Positions 30,408 through 40,121 of a DNA stretch of 64,000 bases are shown here, piece after piece (positions within the stretch are counted from its first letter, which is position 1; each line of letters begins with the position of its first letter). The position numbers were made by a program, and so were the translations under genes. The stretch comes from an uncultured Shewanella sp. (GTDB lineage: Bacteria; Pseudomonadota; Gammaproteobacteria; Enterobacterales; Shewanellaceae), in contig NZ_CANMWS010000013.1 of assembly GCF_947501665.1 (NCBI RefSeq), forward strand, positions 62,001 through 126,000, given 5' to 3'. A model generated the notes under the pieces. It was not told the DNA's origin. It did not search any database and saw only the letters and a program-made list of their open reading frames with translations.

Positions 30408-30654
30408 ATTAAGCTTCGCTTAATGGAAGATCGTGAGTTCCCACTCACACTGGGCCAAAAGGGGATCAACAGCAATCCCCTCTTGGATCACCTTTGCCGT
30501 CCCAGACGAAGTTAAGCACCTCACTATTTTATTCTCAGTCAACGCTATCGCCTCATATTCGTCTCTGATGTTTAGGACTAACAAATGTCGTGGTGACAGG
30601 GACGTCAAGGAACGACCTTGACTCAACTAAGGCTATCTCGGCATCCCTGCCGAG
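30408..30654 (-). ncRNA. Array of five perfect hairpins, candidate structured RNA or repeat element
   Basis: About 250 bases that contrast with the AT-rich surroundings and contain five perfect stem-loops: 30408-30424 (7-bp stem), 30433-30448 (6 bp), 30461-30480 (6 bp), 30604-30622 (7 bp) and 30637-30654 (7 bp). Longer-range pairings are possible: AGACGAA (30504-30510) with TTCGTCT (30558-30564), and GTCCC (30499-30503) with GGGAC (30599-30603), which would give a branched structure. Read on the minus strand, two loops are GGGA, a GNRA tetraloop. Short open frames on both strands here look like by-products. It could be a leader RNA of the aromatic permease, an independent RNA, or a dispersed element. 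Strand and function are inferred. Confidence 0.5.
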
Positions 30655-30875
30655 CTCACGCTATGACTGATAAAATAATTTCGGAAACTTCGATGGGGAA
30701 TGAAGAGCAAAAGCTGTGAATTGCTTCGCAACGGGTATATTTTAAAAATGGTATAATTTAATTTATTGTTTAAAACAATTGCTTATTTCGATTTCAATGA
30801 TGTTATTTAACACAAGTGTAAGAATAAATACTTAGAAGGTTATTACGGGTAAGTCATGAAGCTTCAGGAGAACAA

Positions 30876-31328
30876 ATGCTAAATTTCATTCTAAATTTAT
30901 TTGGTGATAAGACTAAGTTTAACGAGCTTAATCTCATAGTTAATGAAAATGAAAATAGTGAGCGATTACTCAATCAAAGACTATTGGAAAAAGTTAATGA
31001 ATTAGAAAGAGCTTTAAATAAACATTTCGGTACACGTGGCTTGATTAAATTTTTTGACATAAATGAAAATCGATATCGCAGAGTTCCTCCAATCCATATT
31101 GAAGCCAATTACCAAGATTGGAAAAGTTTTTCTAAAGAGAAAAATATTAATTTAATGATTTTCTTTAATCTTAAAAAAAAGATCCATACAGAAGTTTTTG
31201 TTGCTGAATATCATGAAGTTGATATTGATTTAAAGTTAGGAAATTTTACAACCAGTGATACTCATGAGTTTGTTTGTGCTTTAGAGGAATTGGTATATGA
31301 TAATTTACAAGCTCAAAATCCAAAGTAA
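30876..31328 (+). CDS. Hypothetical protein of unknown function
   Basis: A 150-residue protein I do not recognise. The first third is predicted helical and charged (NENENSERLLNQRLLEKVNELERALNKHF), the rest mixed (IHIEANYQDWKSFSKEKNINLMIFFNLKKK, HEFVCALEELVYDNLQ). No signal peptide or membrane helix is present. A ribosome site AGGAG lies just upstream. Low GC and its place between a structured element and a truncated acetyltransferase mark the area as accessory DNA. Confidence 0.65.
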   Translation: MLNFILNLFGDKTKFNELNLIVNENENSERLLNQRLLEKVNELERALNKHFGTRGLIKFFDINENRYRRVPPIHIEANYQDWKSFSKEKNINLMIFFNLKKKIHTEVFVAEYHEVDIDLKLGNFTTSDTHEFVCALEELVYDNLQAQNPK

Positions 31329-31368
31329 TGATTTTTATAATCATCAATCTTGAATGTGAAGCGTATAA

Positions 31369-31737
31369 AAATATAAAGTTTGCGCATTTTATACGATTGC
31401 ACCAAGTTCAATTAGTCGTGATACCTTGCCATTATCAATAGCTAGCGCAATGGCTAAAAAATTACCACGTTATCCTATTCCTGTTTTTCTTTTAGCTCAA
31501 CTTGCCGTTCATAAAGCGTTCCATGGAAGTGGCTTAGGGAAAGTCAGTCTAATCAAAGCATTGGAATATCTTTGGGAAATAAACGCTCATATGAGAGCTT
31601 ATGCCATTGTTGTTGATTGTTTAACTGAACAAGCGGAATCATTTTACGCAAAATATGGTTTTGAGATCCTGTGTGAAATTAATGGTCGTGTCAGAATGTT
31701 CATCCCCATGAAAACTGTGGGTCAGTTATTTTCTTAG
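31369..31737 (+). pseudogene. 5'-truncated GNAT acetyltransferase, toxin-type
   Basis: The open frame from 31369 reads YKVCAFYTIAPSSISRDTLP, then the GNAT acetyl-CoA region (PIPVFLLAQLAVHKAFHGSGLGKVSLIKAL) and the C-terminal FYAKYGFE. This matches the tRNA-acetylating GNAT toxins paired with DUF1778 antitoxins, but the first 40-50 residues of the fold are missing: an in-frame stop (31366-31368) lies just before, and no other frame upstream supplies them. No antitoxin gene is visible. It is best read as a remnant of a toxin-antitoxin module; a TTG at 31426 could start a non-functional fragment. Confidence 0.75.
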
Positions 31738-31812
31738 TTTAATTGATTGAGTATGGTTTTGTAAAAAGCACATAATGAAAACCCCAGATGAGCTTTCGGC
31801 TTCGGCTTTTTA

Positions 31813-31941
31813 TTAGCGTTTCACTTTTCGGCTTTGGCTCTTTGTTAGCGTTCCACTTTTCGGCTGAGGGCTCGCTATTTACACGCTGAAGGCTCTTCAC
31901 TTGGCTGAGGCTCCTGCTTATTAGCGTTCCACTTTTCGGCT
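31813..31941. repeat. Degenerate short repeats between the GNAT remnant and glyS
   Basis: TTAGCGTTYCACTTTTCGGC plus T occurs three times, at 31813-31833, 31845-31865 and 31921-31941. Between and after them, variants of GCTGAAGGCTCTT recur to about 32010. No coding frame is evident. The stretch from 31738 to 32018 contains nothing else that I can identify. Confidence 0.7.
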
Positions 31942-32018
31942 GAAGTTTTTTACTTAGTTGAAGGCCTTTTATTTAGCTGAAGGCTCTTGCTATTGATACG
32001 CTGAGGGCTCTATATAGA

Positions 32019-32049
32019 AGGCTCACTTTTTATGATTAAAAGTGAGCCT
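32019..32049. terminator. Terminator-like hairpin after glyS
   Basis: Perfect 12-bp stem (AGGCTCACTTTT / AAAAGTGAGCCT) with a 7-base loop, 20 bp beyond the glyS stop codon on the minus strand. Confidence 0.7.
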
Positions 32050-32069
32050 GACTCTGCAATGATTAAAAA

Positions 32070-34142
32070 CTAGCCTTGCAAGAGGGAGATATCGGCGGCG
32101 TGTAAGAACTCGTTACGCAGCTGAGTGAGTAACGCTAAACGATTATTCTTAAGAGCGATATCATCCGACATGACCATGACATCTTCAAAGAAGGTGTCGA
32201 CGCTGTCACGCAATGCCGCCAATAAGCTTAAGGCTTGTTGGTAATCACCCGATGCAAACAAAGGGGCAAGCTGTGGTTGCAGCGCGGCTAATTGTTTAGC
32301 CAAGGCGATTTCAGCGGCTTCGTTAAGCAAACTGGTATTAATACTGCTGGGTAGTTCACCTTCCACTTTTGCTAAGATGTTCGATACACGCTTATTCGCA
32401 GCAGCGAGTGATGCGGCCTCTTCAAGTGCTCTGAAGTGAGTGACCGCTTGAATACGGCTATCAAAATCAGCAGGCTTGGTCGGGCGACGCGCCAGTACCG
32501 ACAAAATAACATCGACATTGATGCCTTTATCTTGATACCAAGCACGAAAACGTGCCATGAAGAACTCTAATACTTGTTCGCTGGTTTTTTCGTTGCTTAA
32601 GTTGGTACCGTGCAGCTCCTGAGCTTTGGCAATGAGCTCGACTAAATCAAGGGGCAGCTTGTTGTCGACGATAATGCGCAAAATACCGATGGCGGCACGT
32701 CTGAGTGCGAAAGGATCGGCGGCGCCTTTAGGGGCTTGGCCAATACCGAAAATACCCACTAAGGTATCGAGTTTTTCAGCGAGTGCTAGGGCAATGCTCA
32801 CAGGCTCTGTCGGCACAGTATCACCAGAGAACTTAGGCTTGTATTGAGCTTCAATCGCTTTGGCGACGGCTTCAGTTTCACCATCGAGGCGAGCATAGTG
32901 CATGCCCATTGTGCCTTGAATATCGGTGAACTCCATAACCATGTTACTCATCAAATCAGATTTTGAGAGTAATCCGGCGCGGACGGCGTCGGTTTCATTA
33001 GCATTAATGAGTGGCGCAATAAACCCCGCTAGCGCTGATATACGCTCAACTCTTTGCTTTAATGTGCCAAGCTGTTTTTGGAAGACCACACTCGTTAAGC
33101 TGTCAAGACGTGACTCAAGGCTCTGCTTTTTGTCTGTTTCAAAGAAAAATTCAGCGTCGGCTAAACGAGGACGAACCACTTTCTCGTTACCTGAGATAAT
33201 TTGCTCGGGATCTTTGGACTCAATATTAGTGACAAAAATAAAGTGCGGTAATAATGCGCCTTTGTTATCAAAAACTGGGAAATACTTTTGATCGCCTTTC
33301 ATGGTATAAACCAAGGCTTCTGCAGGCACATCGAGGAACTTTTCTTCAAAGTTGGCCGTTAATACCACAGGCCACTCAACCAATGAGGTGACTTCCTCTA
33401 GTAAGTCATCTTCAAGATCGGCGACACCATTGATTTTTAATGCAGCGGCTTGAGCATCGGCTTGGATGATCTGTTTACGAGCCTCATAATCGGCGAGCAC
33501 TTTACCTTGCTCTTTTAGGGCGTGTAGGTAGTTGTCGGCATGATCGAGCTCAAAGCTTGATTGCCCCATGAAGCGATGGCCACGAATGATACGGTTAGAC
33601 TTGACGCCTAATAGCTCACCTTGAATGAGCTCCTTGCCAAGTAACATAGTGACTGTGTGAACTGGGCGAATAAACTGGGTCTTGTTACTGCCCCAACGCA
33701 TGGGTTTAGGTATAGGCAATTTATCCAGTGCGCGCTGGGCCATGGCAGGAACCAGTGATTGAGTTGCAACACCCACCACAGCGGCTTTGTGAAGTAGCCA
33801 TTCTCCTTTGTCTGTCACTAGGCGTTCAGCTTGTTCAACATTGATGCCATTACCACGGGCCCAACCTTGAGCGGCTTTAGTAGGATTCTCTTCACTATCA
33901 AATGCTTGTGCGATTGCTGGGCCACGTTTTTCAACGATTTTATCTTGTTGAGCGGTAGCCAAGCCTTGAATAGAAAAAGCCAAACGGCGCGGCGCAGCGT
34001 ACCATTGACTGGATTCAAAATTAAGCTCAGCTTTACCAAGTTCTTCTTTGAAGTTATTCAAAAAAGCTGTAGCGAGCGTGCGCAGCGCTTTTGGTGGTAA
34101 TTCTTCGGTTCCTACCTCAATGAGTAAGTTTTCAACGTTCAT
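32070..34142 (-). CDS. glyS: GlyS, glycyl-tRNA synthetase beta subunit
   Basis: A 690-residue protein of normal length, starting [23 protein letters not shown], the family signature. Further motifs are [45 protein letters not shown] and [20 protein letters not shown]. It carries the anticodon-binding and tRNA-recognition parts of the tetrameric bacterial glycyl-tRNA synthetase. It follows glyQ by 11 bp. Confidence 0.98.
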   Translation of the reverse strand: MNVENLLIEVGTEELPPKALRTLATAFLNNFKEELGKAELNFESSQWYAAPRRLAFSIQGLATAQQDKIVEKRGPAIAQAFDSEENPTKAAQGWARGNGINVEQAERLVTDKGEWLLHKAAVVGVATQSLVPAMAQRALDKLPIPKPMRWGSNKTQFIRPVHTVTMLLGKELIQGELLGVKSNRIIRGHRFMGQSSFELDHADNYLHALKEQGKVLADYEARKQIIQADAQAAALKINGVADLEDDLLEEVTSLVEWPVVLTANFEEKFLDVPAEALVYTMKGDQKYFPVFDNKGALLPHFIFVTNIESKDPEQIISGNEKVVRPRLADAEFFFETDKKQSLESRLDSLTSVVFQKQLGTLKQRVERISALAGFIAPLINANETDAVRAGLLSKSDLMSNMVMEFTDIQGTMGMHYARLDGETEAVAKAIEAQYKPKFSGDTVPTEPVSIALALAEKLDTLVGIFGIGQAPKGAADPFALRRAAIGILRIIVDNKLPLDLVELIAKAQELHGTNLSNEKTSEQVLEFFMARFRAWYQDKGINVDVILSVLARRPTKPADFDSRIQAVTHFRALEEAASLAAANKRVSNILAKVEGELPSSINTSLLNEAAEIALAKQLAALQPQLAPLFASGDYQQALSLLAALRDSVDTFFEDVMVMSDDIALKNNRLALLTQLRNEFLHAADISLLQG

Positions 34143-34153
34143 TTATTTTACCT

Positions 34154-35059
34154 CTACTTACACATTGGGAAGCCAAGGGCTTCACGGGCTTGATAATAAG
34201 ACTCAGCAACACCTTTTGCCAATGTGCGAACACGTAAAATATAACGTTGGCGTTCAGTGACTGAAATAGCATGACGGGCATCGAGTAAGTTAAAAGCATG
34301 GGAGGCTTTCATCACTTGCTCATAAGCAGGTAACGGCAAAGGTTTTTCTAGTGCTAATAATTTTTGGCAGGCTTTTTCGCAATCATCAAAGGTGCGGAAC
34401 AACACATCAACATCGGCATGGTCAAAGTTATAGGTAGATTGTTCTACTTCATTTTGATGAAAAATATCCCCATAAGTTACGCGACCCATTGGGCCGTCAG
34501 TCCACACAAGATCGTAGACACTGTCGACTTCTTGAATGTACATGGCAAGGCGTTCTAAGCCATAGGTGATTTCACCAGTAACGGGGCTACATTCAATACC
34601 GCCAACTTGTTGGAAGTAAGTGAATTGTGATACTTCCATCCCGTTAAGCCAAACTTCCCAGCCTAGACCCCAAGCGCCAAGGGTAGGTGACTCCCAGTTA
34701 TCTTCGACAAAACGGATATCGTGGACTTGTGTATCCACGCCGAGTGCTTCAAGAGATCCTAAATACAGTTCTTGAATATTGTCTGGTGACGGTTTTAAAA
34801 CCACCTGAAACTGATAATAATGTTGTAAGCGGTTAGGGTTTTCACCATAACGGCCATCAGTGGGGCGACGACACGGTTGGACGTAAGCGCTGCTCATTGG
34901 CTCTGGGCCTAATGAACGTAAGAAAGTTTGAGGGTGAAATGTACCCGCGCCTACTTCCATGTCTAAGGGTTGTACTATTGCGCAACCTTGCTGCGCCCAA
35001 TATTCTTGCAGGGTAAGAATAAAGCCCTGAAATGTTTTTACGTCGTGTTTGGTCGTCAT
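34154..35059 (-). CDS. glyQ: GlyQ, glycyl-tRNA synthetase alpha subunit
   Basis: A 301-residue class II synthetase catalytic subunit. Signatures include [77 protein letters not shown] and [39 protein letters not shown]. It pairs with the adjacent glyS. The arrangement glyQ-glyS near gyrB is the usual Shewanella order. Confidence 0.98.
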   Translation of the reverse strand: MTTKHDVKTFQGFILTLQEYWAQQGCAIVQPLDMEVGAGTFHPQTFLRSLGPEPMSSAYVQPCRRPTDGRYGENPNRLQHYYQFQVVLKPSPDNIQELYLGSLEALGVDTQVHDIRFVEDNWESPTLGAWGLGWEVWLNGMEVSQFTYFQQVGGIECSPVTGEITYGLERLAMYIQEVDSVYDLVWTDGPMGRVTYGDIFHQNEVEQSTYNFDHADVDVLFRTFDDCEKACQKLLALEKPLPLPAYEQVMKASHAFNLLDARHAISVTERQRYILRVRTLAKGVAESYYQAREALGFPMCK

Positions 35060-35398
35060 TGTTACTGCGCCAGGCCTTAATAGAAAATGGGACTGATTAT
35101 ACCCTATGTCGGTTATTTTTTACCAGATGTGGCGGGAGTAAGTTCGATATAGATCAATAATGAGAGCAAGGGGTTCTTGTCGAAGGTGTTAGGGTGACCT
35201 CATTTGGCTGTTTGATATTGTTTAATAGACGTAAAGGTTAACGTTTGATTCGGTATTTCAACTCCCTTCGTCATTGTATATTGATTTAGCTATATATCAT
35301 TCAATGTAATTGAAACTTAAGGTTACACTATAGAAAACTCAATATTTTTTTATCTTATATAATTAAAGTGTGGTGAATAATATAAGGTTTAAACCATT
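35060..35398. other. Gene-free stretch with a solo MITE end
   Basis: This 339-base gap holds the divergent promoters of glyQ and the small gene at 35399. Bases 35271-35294 match the right terminal repeat of the MITE at 51385-51650 in 22 of 24 positions, including TATTGATTTAGCTATA. No matching left end was found nearby, so this is a solo end or fragment. Confidence 0.55.
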
Positions 35399-35632
35399 AT
35401 GTTTAGCGTTCATTGTTGTCAGTTCACTCATACAATCGAAAAAATGAGTCAATATTGTCGTAAGCATCATTGGGGTATTGCTCAATGGTGTGTATCTAAG
35501 CATAAATTAACCTATGGAAATGATGCTTTTACTGAATTATTTCATCTTCCAAGCGATTTAGTTGTGAATGAGTCAAATGAAGCTGATAAACATAATGATG
35601 AAGAAGTCGCGGATAGCGAATCTTTGCATTAG
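35399..35632 (+). CDS. Small hypothetical protein
   Basis: A 77-residue protein, cysteine- and histidine-rich at the N-terminus (FSVHCCQFTHTIEKMSQYCRKHHWGIAQWCVSKHKLTYGNDAFTELFHLP) and acidic at the C-terminus. The middle faintly resembles the end of a PAS fold. No close family is recognised and the ribosome site is weak. It lies 68 bp upstream of tag in the same direction, a spacing compatible with co-transcription. Confidence 0.55.
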   Translation: MFSVHCCQFTHTIEKMSQYCRKHHWGIAQWCVSKHKLTYGNDAFTELFHLPSDLVVNESNEADKHNDEEVADSESLH

Positions 35633-35700
35633 CGTTTTTATTTTCAGTTAACTGAGTTATTTTAGAGGGATGATTTTGATAATGAGTCAAGGAAGCTTAA

Positions 35701-36264
35701 ATGGATGTAAAACGTTGCGGTTGGGTGAGTTCAGATCCTCAATATTTAGAATATCATGACAAAGTGTGGGGAAGACCCGTTTATGATAGTCGAGAGTTAT
35801 TTGAAAAATTATGCTTAGATGGACAGCAAGCCGGTTTATCTTGGTTGACGATTTTAAAAAAACAAGCGAATTATGAAGCGGCTTTTGCGCAATTTTATCC
35901 TGCTAAAATTGCTTTATTTGATGATAAGAAAGTTGAAGAGTTAATGCAAAACGCAGGCATTGTGCGTAATCGTTTAAAAGTGAATTCAATTATAAAAAAT
36001 GCACGGGCTTATATGGCCTTCACAAATGCAGGCAATGATTTTTCCGATTTTTTATGGGATTTTGTTGGTGGTGAAGTCAGATATAATGCTTTTGTTCATG
36101 GCTCTGAAATTCCTGCGCAAACGTCTGAATCGGTTGCGATGTCAAAAGCGTTAAAAAAATTAGGTTTTAATTTTGTTGGTCCGACAATTTGTTATGCATT
36201 TATGCAGGCTGTGGGTATGGTGAACGACCATACTTTAGATTGTTTTTGTTATAGCGAAGGTTAG
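35701..36264 (+). CDS. tag: Tag, DNA-3-methyladenine glycosylase I
   Basis: A 187-residue protein. It starts with the zinc-ligand region (RCGWVSSDPQYLEYHDKVWGRPVYDSRELFEKLCLDGQQAGLSWLTILKKQ) and ends with VNDHTLDCFCY, which supply the cysteine and histidine ligands typical of Tag. It removes 3-methyladenine from alkylated DNA. AAGGAAG precedes the ATG. A long palindrome containing a parS site lies 33 bp downstream. Confidence 0.97.
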   Translation: MDVKRCGWVSSDPQYLEYHDKVWGRPVYDSRELFEKLCLDGQQAGLSWLTILKKQANYEAAFAQFYPAKIALFDDKKVEELMQNAGIVRNRLKVNSIIKNARAYMAFTNAGNDFSDFLWDFVGGEVRYNAFVHGSEIPAQTSESVAMSKALKKLGFNFVGPTICYAFMQAVGMVNDHTLDCFCYSEG

Positions 36265-36296
36265 TTTTTCATTTAATATACGAAACATGAGTGTAA

Positions 36297-36332
36297 AAAA
36301 GCAGAATGTTCCACGTGGAACATTCTGCTTTT
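36297..36332. terminator. 36-bp perfect palindrome, terminator built around a parS site
   Basis: Every base of this 36-bp sequence pairs with its complement about the centre; A- and T-runs flank it, so it can end transcription of tag and of the convergent amidohydrolase gene. Its central 16 bases are an exact parS site. Confidence 0.75.
36307..36322. other. parS: parS site 1
   Basis: TGTTCCACGTGGAACA, identical to the ParB-binding parS sequence known from Pseudomonas. ParB bound here organises the origin region for segregation. parA-parB are normally next to mnmG-rsmG in these bacteria, so they should lie just left of this window. Confidence 0.88.
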
Positions 36333-36363
36333 CAGTCTCTACTTGAATGAGTACAGGGTATGC

Positions 36364-39300
36364 TTATTTTTCAAAATAGAAAGGCTGACGCTTCATTTCA
36401 TTATTGTGATTAATTAGGTTCATGGTTTCACTATCATAAAGCTTACCATTCACCATGGTATAAACCACTTTATCAGTCGTTCGAATATTCTTAAGCGGAT
36501 CGCCATCGATGACAATTAAGTCTGCTAATTTACCGACTTCAATTGACCCTAACTGTTTATCCATGCCAAATGTTTTTGCTGGGTTAATGGTGGCTGTTTT
36601 CAGTACCTCGAGATTATCCATTCCGCCTTGGGCGAACATCCACATTTCCCAGTGGGCAGCTAAACCTTCACGTTGTCCATGTGCGCCTATGTTAGGGTTT
36701 ATACCGACATCATTGAGTTGCTTGGCAACTCTCGCTACAGCAAAGTGATTATAGTGCTCATTCGGTGCTTTAGTGCGGCGCATAGAGCGCGCATTAAGGA
36801 TATCGGCTGGCACATATTGAGATAATCTTGGATGACTCCAAACATCCGTTTTATCATACCAGTAATGTTCTCCTGAAATTCCCCCGTAGGCGACGACAAG
36901 TGTGGGGGTGTAGCCCACCTTTGTTTGGCTCCAAAATTGTTCTATATCTTGGTAAATTTTGGCCACCGGTAAAGAGTGTTCTACCGTAGTATGACCGTCG
37001 GCTACCATTGTTAGGTTATGTTGCAATAAACTGCCGCCTTCTGGCACGACCATCATTTCGAGTTCTCTTGCCGCTGCAATAACCTGTTGACGTTGATCAC
37101 GTCTTGGTTGATTGTAGCTTTTGACGCTGAAAGCGCCGACTTTTTTCAGTCGTTCGAGATGGAACTTGGCATCTTCCAGTGAATCAACATGAGAGGTGTA
37201 GCCAGGAAGATTTGCACCATACAGAATTGTGCCTGTTGAGAATAGTCTTGGGGCAGTGATCAATCCGGCTTTTTGTTGCTCAGCTGCCGCAAAAATCTCA
37301 GTGGTGTCATTGGAAGGATCGTGGATACTGGTGACGCCCAAAGACAGATTAGAATATTGTTGCCAGTTTTGCTGAGGAATGATTTCATCCTCTGCTTGTG
37401 GTCCATGTGCATGAGCATCAAATAATCCAGGCATTAATGTTTTGCCACTAATATCGATGACTTGAGCATAAACAGGTACGTCGATATCGCTGGCTTTACC
37501 GAGTTCAATAATATGATTATTCTTGACAATAACCGTGCCGTTTTCGATAACGTTATCGCCTTGCATGGTAATTATTTTCCCACCAACAAATGCAATTGTT
37601 CCACGTGGAACATCTGCTTTTTGCGTGAAGCCGAGCGCTGTTATTGTCGGCTTAGCAGCTTCATTTTTAGCATCTGGTTTAGCATAATAATTATCAATGT
37701 TAACTTGATAAAGCTCAGGTCCAAGTGTCCAATAGACTTGTTGATTATCACCGCTCCAACTGATGCTTTCACCTGCCCTGACACTTAATTGTCGTACGGG
37801 AAGGTTAGTGGCTTTTGGGCCGATTTCAATGGTTTCAGCATGTTGAGCAAAGGGAGTGATCCAGACTTTAAACCGCTCTGCAAAGGCAAGTTCTTTGCCG
37901 TTGGGAGAAAGCCTAAATTCGGTGGCATGTTTACTGGTGTAATGAACCTTTTTGTCAAAACCTTCCAGGTTAATAGAGGCAAATTCAGGAGTTTCCCCTG
38001 TATCCATAAAATAGACTCTATCAGAACTTGCACCAAACTGAGGTTGATGGCCGTGTGAGGTGATTTTGTTTGCTTGTTTCGTTTTGATGTCGAGGCGATA
38101 AAGACCGGTATTTTGAGACCATGTTGGCGATGTGAGATATCCGCCTTTTACTTTACGGTAAACGATGAATTCACCATTCGGTGCGAAAGTGGGTTCAACA
38201 TATTTACCGGGTTCTTGAGTTAAGGTTGTGATTTTTTTCGTTTTTAGGTTAAGTAAACGAATAGTGCCTTGTTGTTTATCATCCCAAGTGGTAAAAACAA
38301 TATGTTTGCCATCCCTAGACCACTGTGGATAAAGCTCTCGTAAATTAGGGGCTAATACTGTGAGGCGAGAGTGTTTCTCCCCATTCAGATCCCTTAGCCA
38401 AAGCTTACCTAAGGCTTCAAAGATGACTTGCTTTCCGTTAGGAGAAATCTGTGCCATTCGTAGCATTTTGACATCAAAATTGTCTTTATCGATGTTTTGC
38501 TCAAAGCGAACGGCGGGTTGAATAGTGCGTTCAACGTCAAGACTAAAAGGGATCACTTTAGCTTGATTGGAAGCGAGGTTGAATTGATTAATTTTACCGT
38601 TGGCCCAAAAGATGAGTGCTTGGTTGTCAGGTGTCCAAGACATGGTAGGGTAAACCCCATGAATAGCCCAAGTTTCTTGCAGATCCCTATCGAGCTTGTC
38701 ATAGAGTTTTTGGGTTTTACCTGAGGCTAAGTCGAGTAAATAGAGTGAGGATTGAAAGCCATCGCGTTTGATATAAGCCAGCTTCTTCCCATCGGGGCTT
38801 GGTGTTGGTCTAACGGCGCCTCCTGTGCCTTCAATCAAAATATCAATGTCACCAGTTTGTGTATCGTAGCGCTTAATCTTATAAATGCCTTTTACTGAGT
38901 CTTTGGAGTAGTGAAAGGTTTTTCCTGGTGTGGCATCTTGGCTAAAGTAGATATAGCGTCCATCAGGTGAATAGGCGGGTTCACCTAAGTCTTTTTGTTC
39001 GTTAGGGCGCTCAGTGAGTTTAACGCCGTCACCACCTGCTACATGGTATAGCCAGACTTCCCCTGCGCCTAAACTACGGCTACCCGTAAAATGCTTACGT
39101 GCAACAAGGTATTGTGAATCAGGGCTCCAAGCTGGGCTGTTAAGGAGACGAAAGGTTTCTTTTGTAATTGGGTGTTTTTCACTGCCATCGGCTTTCATCA
39201 CCCAAATATTATCGCCGCCGTCTTCATCGGATGTAAACGCTATCCATTTTCCATCGGGGCTATAGACAGGTTGCATTTGCCAAGCGATACCACTGGCCAA

Positions 39301-39564
39301 CACTTTGGCTTTACCCCCAGTTATGGGCATTTGGTAAATGTCACCTAACATATCAAAAATGATGTGTTGGCCATCGGGACTGACACTGACATTCATCCAT
39401 GTGCCTTCATTGACCGTGATGTTTATTGTTTCTAATGGTGCATCTTCAGGTGCATTAACTTGCCATTTTGGGGTGTCTTCTTCAGTGGCAAAACTGAGAG
39501 GTTGAATACTAAATTGGAGGCTGAGTGCGATAGCAAAGCTTAAGGGAGCCAATCTTTTTTTCAT
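36364..39564 (-). CDS. Exported TolB-like beta-propeller/amidohydrolase fusion
   Basis: A 1066-residue protein. The ATG at 39564 is preferred over a TTG at 39585 because a signal peptide (KKRLAPLSFAIALSLQFSI) begins there. Residues about 50-640 contain repeated PD40/WD-like units (SPDGKWIAFTSDEDGG, SPDSQYLVARK, SPDGRYIYFSQD, SPDGKKLAYIKRDG), a beta propeller. The C-terminal 400 residues form a metal-dependent amidohydrolase with ISGKTLMPGLFDAHAHG, a later HSLP and IGAHGQ, and the closing GSIEVGKLADLIVIDGDPL. Substrate is unknown, peptide- or imide-like in other cases. One parS site lies within the coding sequence (37597-37612), encoding VPRGT. Confidence 0.88.
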   Translation of the reverse strand: MKKRLAPLSFAIALSLQFSIQPLSFATEEDTPKWQVNAPEDAPLETINITVNEGTWMNVSVSPDGQHIIFDMLGDIYQMPITGGKAKVLASGIAWQMQPVYSPDGKWIAFTSDEDGGDNIWVMKADGSEKHPITKETFRLLNSPAWSPDSQYLVARKHFTGSRSLGAGEVWLYHVAGGDGVKLTERPNEQKDLGEPAYSPDGRYIYFSQDATPGKTFHYSKDSVKGIYKIKRYDTQTGDIDILIEGTGGAVRPTPSPDGKKLAYIKRDGFQSSLYLLDLASGKTQKLYDKLDRDLQETWAIHGVYPTMSWTPDNQALIFWANGKINQFNLASNQAKVIPFSLDVERTIQPAVRFEQNIDKDNFDVKMLRMAQISPNGKQVIFEALGKLWLRDLNGEKHSRLTVLAPNLRELYPQWSRDGKHIVFTTWDDKQQGTIRLLNLKTKKITTLTQEPGKYVEPTFAPNGEFIVYRKVKGGYLTSPTWSQNTGLYRLDIKTKQANKITSHGHQPQFGASSDRVYFMDTGETPEFASINLEGFDKKVHYTSKHATEFRLSPNGKELAFAERFKVWITPFAQHAETIEIGPKATNLPVRQLSVRAGESISWSGDNQQVYWTLGPELYQVNIDNYYAKPDAKNEAAKPTITALGFTQKADVPRGTIAFVGGKIITMQGDNVIENGTVIVKNNHIIELGKASDIDVPVYAQVIDISGKTLMPGLFDAHAHGPQAEDEIIPQQNWQQYSNLSLGVTSIHDPSNDTTEIFAAAEQQKAGLITAPRLFSTGTILYGANLPGYTSHVDSLEDAKFHLERLKKVGAFSVKSYNQPRRDQRQQVIAAARELEMMVVPEGGSLLQHNLTMVADGHTTVEHSLPVAKIYQDIEQFWSQTKVGYTPTLVVAYGGISGEHYWYDKTDVWSHPRLSQYVPADILNARSMRRTKAPNEHYNHFAVARVAKQLNDVGINPNIGAHGQREGLAAHWEMWMFAQGGMDNLEVLKTATINPAKTFGMDKQLGSIEVGKLADLIVIDGDPLKNIRTTDKVVYTMVNGKLYDSETMNLINHNNEMKRQPFYFEK
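37597..37612. other. parS: parS site 2, inside a coding sequence
   Basis: TGTTCCACGTGGAACA within the amidohydrolase gene. The reading frame accommodates it as Val-Pro-Arg-Gly-Thr, so it imposes codon choices. It lies 1.3 kb from site 1. Confidence 0.87.
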
Positions 39565-39752
39565 TATTAAAAAACCTAGTGACAACTTATTTATTTGCCG
39601 TTAGTTATCGCATAAATTCATTAACATTAATACCTCAAATTTGTTTCAATTCATTTTTATCATGGAAATGATAAGCGGGTGAGGGAGGATTCAGGTAGAT
39701 TGAGAATTAAAGGCTATTGGCAATCTTATTTTAAGATTGCCTAGCTGCATGA

Positions 39753-40016
39753 TTAGGCACAGCCTTTTTTTATCAGATAACGATAGGGCAATGTGGATGT
39801 ATCACTGGCAATGAGTGTGTGATCCATAAACTCGCAAAAACTGGGTATATCACGTGTCGTGGCGGGATCATCGGCAATGACCAGTAATGTTTCTCCATCA
39901 CTCAGGCGGCGCACGGATTTTCTCAACATCATAACGGGCTCAGGGCAACGAAGGCCCAATGCATCGAGTTGATGCTCTGCTGTGTCAAAGCTGTCAGTTT
40001 CAAAAATGTCGCTCAT
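39753..40016 (-). CDS. tusA: TusA/SirA-family sulfur carrier protein
   Basis: An 87-residue protein with the family's active site [22 protein letters not shown] (CPxP motif, Cys about residue 24) and [20 protein letters not shown]. It passes persulfide sulfur to the Tus relay for tRNA 2-thiouridine synthesis. This ties in with MnmE and MnmG, which modify the same wobble uridine. It is monocistronic with parS site 3 upstream. Confidence 0.95.
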   Translation of the reverse strand: MSDIFETDSFDTAEHQLDALGLRCPEPVMMLRKSVRRLSDGETLLVIADDPATTRDIPSFCEFMDHTLIASDTSTLPYRYLIKKGCA

Positions 40017-40121
40017 AATGTATTGTTCTTTATCACAGGAATAAAATAGAGAGGCAATTTTACGCTAGCTTGTGGTATTTTCCAACACTATAAAAAAGTA
40101 TCAAAGGTTCAATATGATAAG

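Noticed and set aside
30420-30626. Short open frames on both strands within the hairpin array (minus 30420-30626, plus 30433-30621)
   Set aside because: Both overlap the same structured sequence, lack ribosome sites and recognisable domains, and are best explained as by-products of the repeat/RNA structure.
39851-39856. CACGTG inside tusA, possible parS core
   Set aside because: The flanking bases do not form the 16-bp parS palindrome; the same holds for CACGTG at 57183-57188.
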